Origin: Paenibacillus sp. VTT E-133291
GTDB taxonomy: Bacteria; Bacillota; Bacilli; Paenibacillales; Paenibacillaceae
DNA: 43,157 nucleotides
Direction: 5' to 3'
NCBI RefSeq assembly: GCF_002264395.1
Contig: NZ_NFVA01000061.1
Location: 1 to 43,157 of the forward strand
Of the stretch, positions 39,498 through 43,157 are shown in pieces. The notes below the pieces were generated by a model that was not told the origin of the DNA, made no database searches, and saw only the letters and a list, made by a program, of their open reading frames with translations. Made by a program: the position numbers and the translations under genes. Each line of letters starts with the position of its first letter. Within the stretch, counting starts at the first letter, position 1.

Positions 39498-39539
39498 GAG
39501 GCTATTTTACAAAGAGTTACATAAAAGGAGAGAGTACTG

Positions 39540-40721
39540 TTGAAAAAATTTTTATCCCTCATTAGCATAAGTCTACTGGCCCTTATACTTGCAGTCCCGG
39601 CTTTTGCAGCTTCGAAACCCATTGATGTTTATATTAACGGAAGTAAGGTTTCCTTCACCGCTGGATCCCCATACTTAGCGAACAATTCTGTACTTGTACC
39701 TTTCCGGGTTGTCTTTGAGAAGCTTGGACTTCAAGTGCTCTGGGATGCTAAGACTGGAACAGTAACAGGTAAAGGCTCAAATCTTGCGATTACCCTCAAA
39801 ATTGGCAGTAACCGTGCTACTGTTAATGGAACCGTTAAAAAACTAACCACTGCACCAGTTTCCTCTGCTGGCACTACATACATCCCTTTGCGTTTTATTG
39901 CTGAGGCAACCGGGGGGACGGCCGTCTGGAATTCCACCAATAGAAGTGTACAGATTACTACTCCTGTCTCCAAAGATAAGGACGAAGCAGCCATTACAGC
40001 ATTAGTTCGTTTGGCTAATAAATATTTCAATGAAGAAAATGCGACTAGCTTCTATTCCCTTATGGAGGAATCCTCTGACGCAGCATCAGTGGCCGAGCTC
40101 AAGGAATCTTTTAAAGCTTTCGACATAAAGAATACGATTGATAGCTTGGAAATCCTCGACATAAAGGCTGACGAAGCCACTGTGTATACACTTGAAAGTT
40201 CTCGCAGAATAGGTGGGGCTTATACTCCTGATACAGAGAATGAATACGTATATACCCTGGTCCGCAAGAACGGAAGCTGGAAGATCTCATCCGTGGAATC
40301 CCAAAGTTCGACCATTCTCCTTACGCATGAACAAGGTATAAAACCAGCAGCCAACATCCCTCAAAACGATGCGGATGCCATCAAAGGTACTGTTAACAAG
40401 TATTATCAAGCAATGAACGAACAGAATCCTACAGCAGTTCTTTCCACGATGACTTCCTATGGAGAAGAATATGATTCCTCTCTTAAGGCAGATTTGGATG
40501 ATTTCTTTGCTTCGTATGATATTACCTATACTCCAGGCATTTCAAATATTTATTATTACAGTGCCAAAGAAGCTGCTATATATGTAGAAAGCAAAGACAA
40601 GGAAGCTAGTGAAGAAGAGACTTATGAGCAAGGCCTTATCTATATTCTATCCAAGTCGGATGCCGGTATATGGACAATCGATGACACATATAACGTCTAC
40701 AATAAACTTGTGAAATCCTAA
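39540..40721 (+). CDS. Exported protein with copper amine oxidase N-terminal-like (stalk) domain
   Basis: A 393-residue secreted protein. The signal peptide is MKKFLSLISISLLALILAVP-AFA, followed by a stalk domain (about residues 25-140; VYINGSKVSFTAGSPYLANN, VLVPFRVVFEKLG, YIPLRFIAEATGG), a surface module common in Paenibacillus. The remainder contains two repeated NTF2/SnoaL-like segments (AITALVRLANKYFNEEN and AIKGTVNKYYQAMNEQNP starts), each about 110 residues, probably ligand-binding or structural. No catalytic residues are visible. TTG start at 39540. It is followed after 20 bases by the S41 protease gene, so the two are an operon. Confidence 0.85.
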   Translation: MKKFLSLISISLLALILAVPAFAASKPIDVYINGSKVSFTAGSPYLANNSVLVPFRVVFEKLGLQVLWDAKTGTVTGKGSNLAITLKIGSNRATVNGTVKKLTTAPVSSAGTTYIPLRFIAEATGGTAVWNSTNRSVQITTPVSKDKDEAAITALVRLANKYFNEENATSFYSLMEESSDAASVAELKESFKAFDIKNTIDSLEILDIKADEATVYTLESSRRIGGAYTPDTENEYVYTLVRKNGSWKISSVESQSSTILLTHEQGIKPAANIPQNDADAIKGTVNKYYQAMNEQNPTAVLSTMTSYGEEYDSSLKADLDDFFASYDITYTPGISNIYYYSAKEAAIYVESKDKEASEEETYEQGLIYILSKSDAGIWTIDDTYNVYNKLVKS

Positions 40722-40741
40722 TAAAAAGGGTGTTTGATTCC

Positions 40742-42181
40742 ATGAAATCAAAAAAAATAATAAGTGCACTGTTAACGAGCTGTCTAGCTTTATCTATTAC
40801 ATTTGCTCCACTGGCTTCCGCCGCAGATGCCGCTAAAGCTTCCACAGACAACAGTGATCTTATTAATGAAGTAATGAAGCTATTGGAGAACTATAACCTT
40901 TCAGATGTAGATAAAGATATTTTGATTCGCGGAGCAATTGACGGCATGGTGAACACATTGGATGATCCATACAGCCAATACTTCAATTCCGAGGAAGCGG
41001 CGCAATTTGAGCATGCGGTTGATCTCGAATACGTTGGAATCGGTGTTAAACTTCAATATACGCCGATAGAGCTCTACATCGAAGAAATCTCTCCAGGTTC
41101 TCCTGCTGAAAAGGCAGGCTTGAAACGCGGCGATACGATTCTCAAAATCAACGGAATACCTGTTGACGAAACGGATGATTCGGAACTGAGTGGAGCCGCG
41201 GGCACTAAGGTCACCCTGCTGATCCTCAGAAATGGGGTCACAAAATCTTATATTGTCACCCGAAATGAATTGAACTCGACTTCCGTTTTTGGAACCCTCA
41301 TTGGTCCGAAGATTGCCTATATTTCACTAAGTGGTTTCACACAGAATTCTGATGAAGAATTCGCCGCTATGCTGAAGAAGATGCGTGCAGCGGGAATGAA
41401 ATCCATGGTGCTTGATTTACGTGATAACTTGGGTGGCTACATGGATTCGGCATACAACATTGCCTCTAGTTTTATGGATAAAGGCATCATGATGTATACC
41501 TCTGATCAAAGTGGCGCGTTAACTCCTGTTACGATTACTAGTGGCAGCAAAATTGGTGTGCCCGTCGTAATTATAACCAACGAATACACTGCAAGTGCGT
41601 CGGAAGCTCTTACGGGGGCCCTGCGCGACAACAAGCTGGCTACTGTTGTAGGCACTCGTTCTTACGGCAAAGCGCGTATTCAAAGCCTACTTCCAGTGTC
41701 TAATGGCGACATGCTGAAATTGACCACGCAGAAATATCTAACACCTAAAAAAGAAGACTTTAATCACATCGGTCTCGCACCGGATATTGAGGTAAAGGGA
41801 AAAACTGCACAGCTGATTACCGCCCTGCAGATTGCTGGAATGAAGACTTTAGAAGTCACCGGAGATCATCATATCTTAAATATCAATGGCGTTCCTTTTG
41901 CTGGTAATGTTGGTCTTGTGAAACAGGGTGATAAAACTTATGCTTCATCGCTTGTGCTGGCTGCACTTGTCGAGGGCGAAATCACCTGGGATGCCAAGAA
42001 CAAGAAGGTCATCGTAAAGAGCGGAACAGGCGCGTCCACCGGCTTTACGCTTTCCTCCAAAGAGGCGCTATCTCAGAATGGTGAGACCTACATTGAATTA
42101 AATGCCTTTAAGAAGAAGTTTCCGGCCCTCGTATGGAGTTACAATGCTACACAGAAGCAATTGAAATTATCTATAAAATAA
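40742..42181 (+). CDS. S41 C-terminal processing peptidase with stalk domain
   Basis: A 479-residue exported serine protease of the CtpA/CtpB group. A signal peptide (MKSKKIISALLTSCLALSIT..) is followed by an N-terminal helical part, a PDZ domain (about residues 85-165; VGIGVKLQYTPIELYIEEI), the protease core with Ser285 (in TASASEAL), Lys310 (YGKA) and Gln314 at the expected spacing of 25 and 4, and a C-terminal stalk-like domain (about residues 375-479) like that of the preceding gene. CtpB of B. subtilis acts in sporulation signalling; a similar role is possible, not shown. A GTG four codons upstream is in frame; the ATG at 40742 follows AAGGGTG. Confidence 0.9.
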   Translation: MKSKKIISALLTSCLALSITFAPLASAADAAKASTDNSDLINEVMKLLENYNLSDVDKDILIRGAIDGMVNTLDDPYSQYFNSEEAAQFEHAVDLEYVGIGVKLQYTPIELYIEEISPGSPAEKAGLKRGDTILKINGIPVDETDDSELSGAAGTKVTLLILRNGVTKSYIVTRNELNSTSVFGTLIGPKIAYISLSGFTQNSDEEFAAMLKKMRAAGMKSMVLDLRDNLGGYMDSAYNIASSFMDKGIMMYTSDQSGALTPVTITSGSKIGVPVVIITNEYTASASEALTGALRDNKLATVVGTRSYGKARIQSLLPVSNGDMLKLTTQKYLTPKKEDFNHIGLAPDIEVKGKTAQLITALQIAGMKTLEVTGDHHILNINGVPFAGNVGLVKQGDKTYASSLVLAALVEGEITWDAKNKKVIVKSGTGASTGFTLSSKEALSQNGETYIELNAFKKKFPALVWSYNATQKQLKLSIK

Positions 42182-42187
42182 TCCATA

Positions 42188-42234
42188 AGAAAAGGCAACA
42201 ATTCTCCGGAGATGGAGGTTTGCTGCCTTTTTTG
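42188..42234. terminator. Terminator of the S41 peptidase gene
   Basis: AAAAGGCA-CA arms pair with TG-TGCCTTTT around a long loop, with a T-run. Convergent to yutD. Confidence 0.7.
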
Positions 42235-42304
42235 TACCTGTCTATTCAAAAGAAAAAAGCTGTCTCATTCGTAGAAGGACTCTACTTATGGTCAGCTTTA
42301 ATCA

Positions 42305-42973
42305 TTAAGATTGTGGATTTTCTATGTTTTGTGTGTTTTGTGTGTTTTCTGTGTTCTGTGTGTTTTGATTATTTTGAGGCTTTTGTGTATGTTGGGGCTT
42401 TTGGGATTGACCTTGGGGTGGTCTGCTTTGAAATTCCTTTTTGGATTTCTTCCCTTGCGAATCTTTCCCCCGGTGATTTCGGCTTTGATGTTCTCTCAAA
42501 GGTCGTTCCTTAGCAGAAGTCATTTCTTTAAATGCAGCAGATGAATTCGAGCCTTGCTTAGATGATGGTTCTTTAGAGGAAAGCTCCTTATCTATAGCCG
42601 CTCCATCATTATCTTCAGCTTCTAGCTCCGAATCTTCTTCCTCACTCGGCTCTGGTATTTCTTTGATCAGAATATCCTTGAACAAACCTTCTTGTGGTAC
42701 CTCTTTTAACTTATGCAACACAAAATATGCGCAGCCAAAATTGCAATATTCATTAATATAATCGACCATACCAGAAATCGCTGTATCCCGATTCACCTTT
42801 GGGTGGTTGTCCCGATAAAAGCCTTTCAAACGCAGCTGACTGTAACCCCAGTCACCAATAATGTAGTCGTATCTTTCCAGCACCTCGCTATATCTTCCGC
42901 GAAACGCCTCCGGATTCCAACCATCCTTATGATCTAACATTAGTTCGTAGCCTTTTCCGCCTATAACGATCAA
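42305..42973 (-). CDS. yutD: YutD-family protein with low-complexity tail
   Basis: A 222-residue protein. Residues 1-100 form the conserved YutD/DUF1027 domain (VIGGKGYELMLDHKDGWN, YIIGDWGYSQLRLKGFY, EYCNFGCAYFVLHKL), function unknown. From about residue 110 the rest is disordered: acidic (EPSEEEDSELEAEDNDG), then basic Ser/Lys/Gln, ending in N-T-Q-N-T-E-N repeats. B. subtilis YutD has only a short tail. The DNA of the tail is a simple repeat (TGTGTTTT-type on the plus strand). TTG start at 42973; the upstream GGCAGG is weak, and no earlier start fits. It is the last gene here. Confidence 0.85.
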   Translation of the reverse strand: MIVIGGKGYELMLDHKDGWNPEAFRGRYSEVLERYDYIIGDWGYSQLRLKGFYRDNHPKVNRDTAISGMVDYINEYCNFGCAYFVLHKLKEVPQEGLFKDILIKEIPEPSEEEDSELEAEDNDGAAIDKELSSKEPSSKQGSNSSAAFKEMTSAKERPLREHQSRNHRGKDSQGKKSKKEFQSRPPQGQSQKPQHTQKPQNNQNTQNTENTQNTQNIENPQS

Positions 42974-43056
42974 ACCTTTTGTCGCCTGCCTTTCTGTGGG
43001 GAGGGTGCGTTGATTATACCGTCATTTCCGAGAAATATTGGGCTTTCGGTCGCTGT

Positions 43057-43109
43057 TGTTGATTAATTTCTTTTATTTGAACCGCATCAGCGGTTGAAAT
43101 CAATCAACA
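43057..43109. repeat. Imperfect 53-bp hairpin near the window end
   Basis: TGTTGATT-A-ATTTC pairs with GAAAT-C-AATCAACA, and an inner stem AACCGC-atca-GCGGTT lies between them. It is 85 bases upstream of yutD. No T-run follows, so it is not a classic terminator. The function is unknown. Confidence 0.6.
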
Positions 43110-43128
43110 GTGTATGCTTACGATGCTA

Positions 43129-43147
43129 GCTTTCCTTCGGAAAGCTT
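43129..43147. repeat. Short hairpin at the window end
   Basis: AGCTTTCC-TTC-GGAAAGCT, a perfect 8-bp stem. It could belong to a terminator or leader of a gene outside the window. Confidence 0.45.
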
Positions 43148-43157
43148 TCAGGCGAAC

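Noticed and set aside
42133..42513. 126-codon plus-strand ORF rich in Val/Cys/Phe
   Set aside because: It is the antisense reading of the repetitive yutD tail and starts inside the protease gene; no ribosome binding site.

Overview
The window looks like a chromosomal stretch of a spore-forming Firmicute, most probably a Paenibacillus species. Reasons: moderate G+C with strong AGGAGG-type ribosome binding sites; frequent TTG and GTG starts; sporulation genes (a short unlisted sda-like gene, ylbJ, an alpha/beta-type spore protein, a YheC/YheD-type ATP-grasp gene); a SAM-I riboswitch and a T-box leader; many genes that sit close together in Bacillus subtilis (yumB/yumC, yutM, yutJ, yuzB, yutI, yutD); and stalk-domain (copper amine oxidase N-terminal-like) proteins typical of Paenibacillus. 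No tRNA, rRNA, phage, transposase or CRISPR array was seen. This is mostly core genome.

Layout. 1-3.7 kb: hemQ (coproheme decarboxylase), a type II NADH dehydrogenase coupled to a small acidic protein, and the divergent ferredoxin/flavodoxin-NADP reductase yumC. 3.7-4.9 kb: a hidden 50-codon sda gene with a very rich control region (sigma-A-like promoter, a consensus LexA box over its -35, a cluster of DnaA boxes, a perfect inverted repeat, a distal promoter), then an ATP-grasp gene. 5.2-9.8 kb: a small membrane protein, a GNAT acetyltransferase, and an Fe-S/quinone/respiration group (yutM, mqnE, yutJ, yuzB, yutI). 9.9-12.8 kb: methionine importer metNPQ under a complete SAM-I riboswitch. 12.8-18.1 kb: a HEPN protein, ctaA, and an operon of HAD phosphatase, DUF456 protein, MurJ-type flippase and thioredoxin-like protein. 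18.2-24.4 kb: two tandem class B penicillin-binding proteins, a membrane transglutaminase fusion and a small anchored protein. 24.6-29.5 kb: MFS transporter, TOPRIM protein, Sco1-like copper chaperone, ctaB, yfhP. 29.5-36.8 kb: T-box controlled trpS, aldose epimerase, a spore protein with a sigma-G-like promoter, an unknown gene with a repeat-rich leader, pepF, yycC, DUF2225 protein and truncated haemoglobin. 36.9-43.2 kb: a 31-codon membrane ORF, ylbJ, NAD kinase, two exported stalk-domain proteins (one an S41 protease), and yutD with a low-complexity tail.

Themes: haem and haem A synthesis with cytochrome oxidase copper delivery (hemQ, ctaA, ctaB, sco); quinone and NADH redox (mqnE, two NDH-2-like proteins); Fe-S carriers; wall synthesis (MurJ, two PBPs); and sporulation. 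The most interesting non-coding signals are the sda control region, a family of about 95-bp double-hairpin intergenic repeats (two full copies and one partial), and a recurrent leader sequence (AAAACTTTTAGGAGG type) in front of five unrelated genes.
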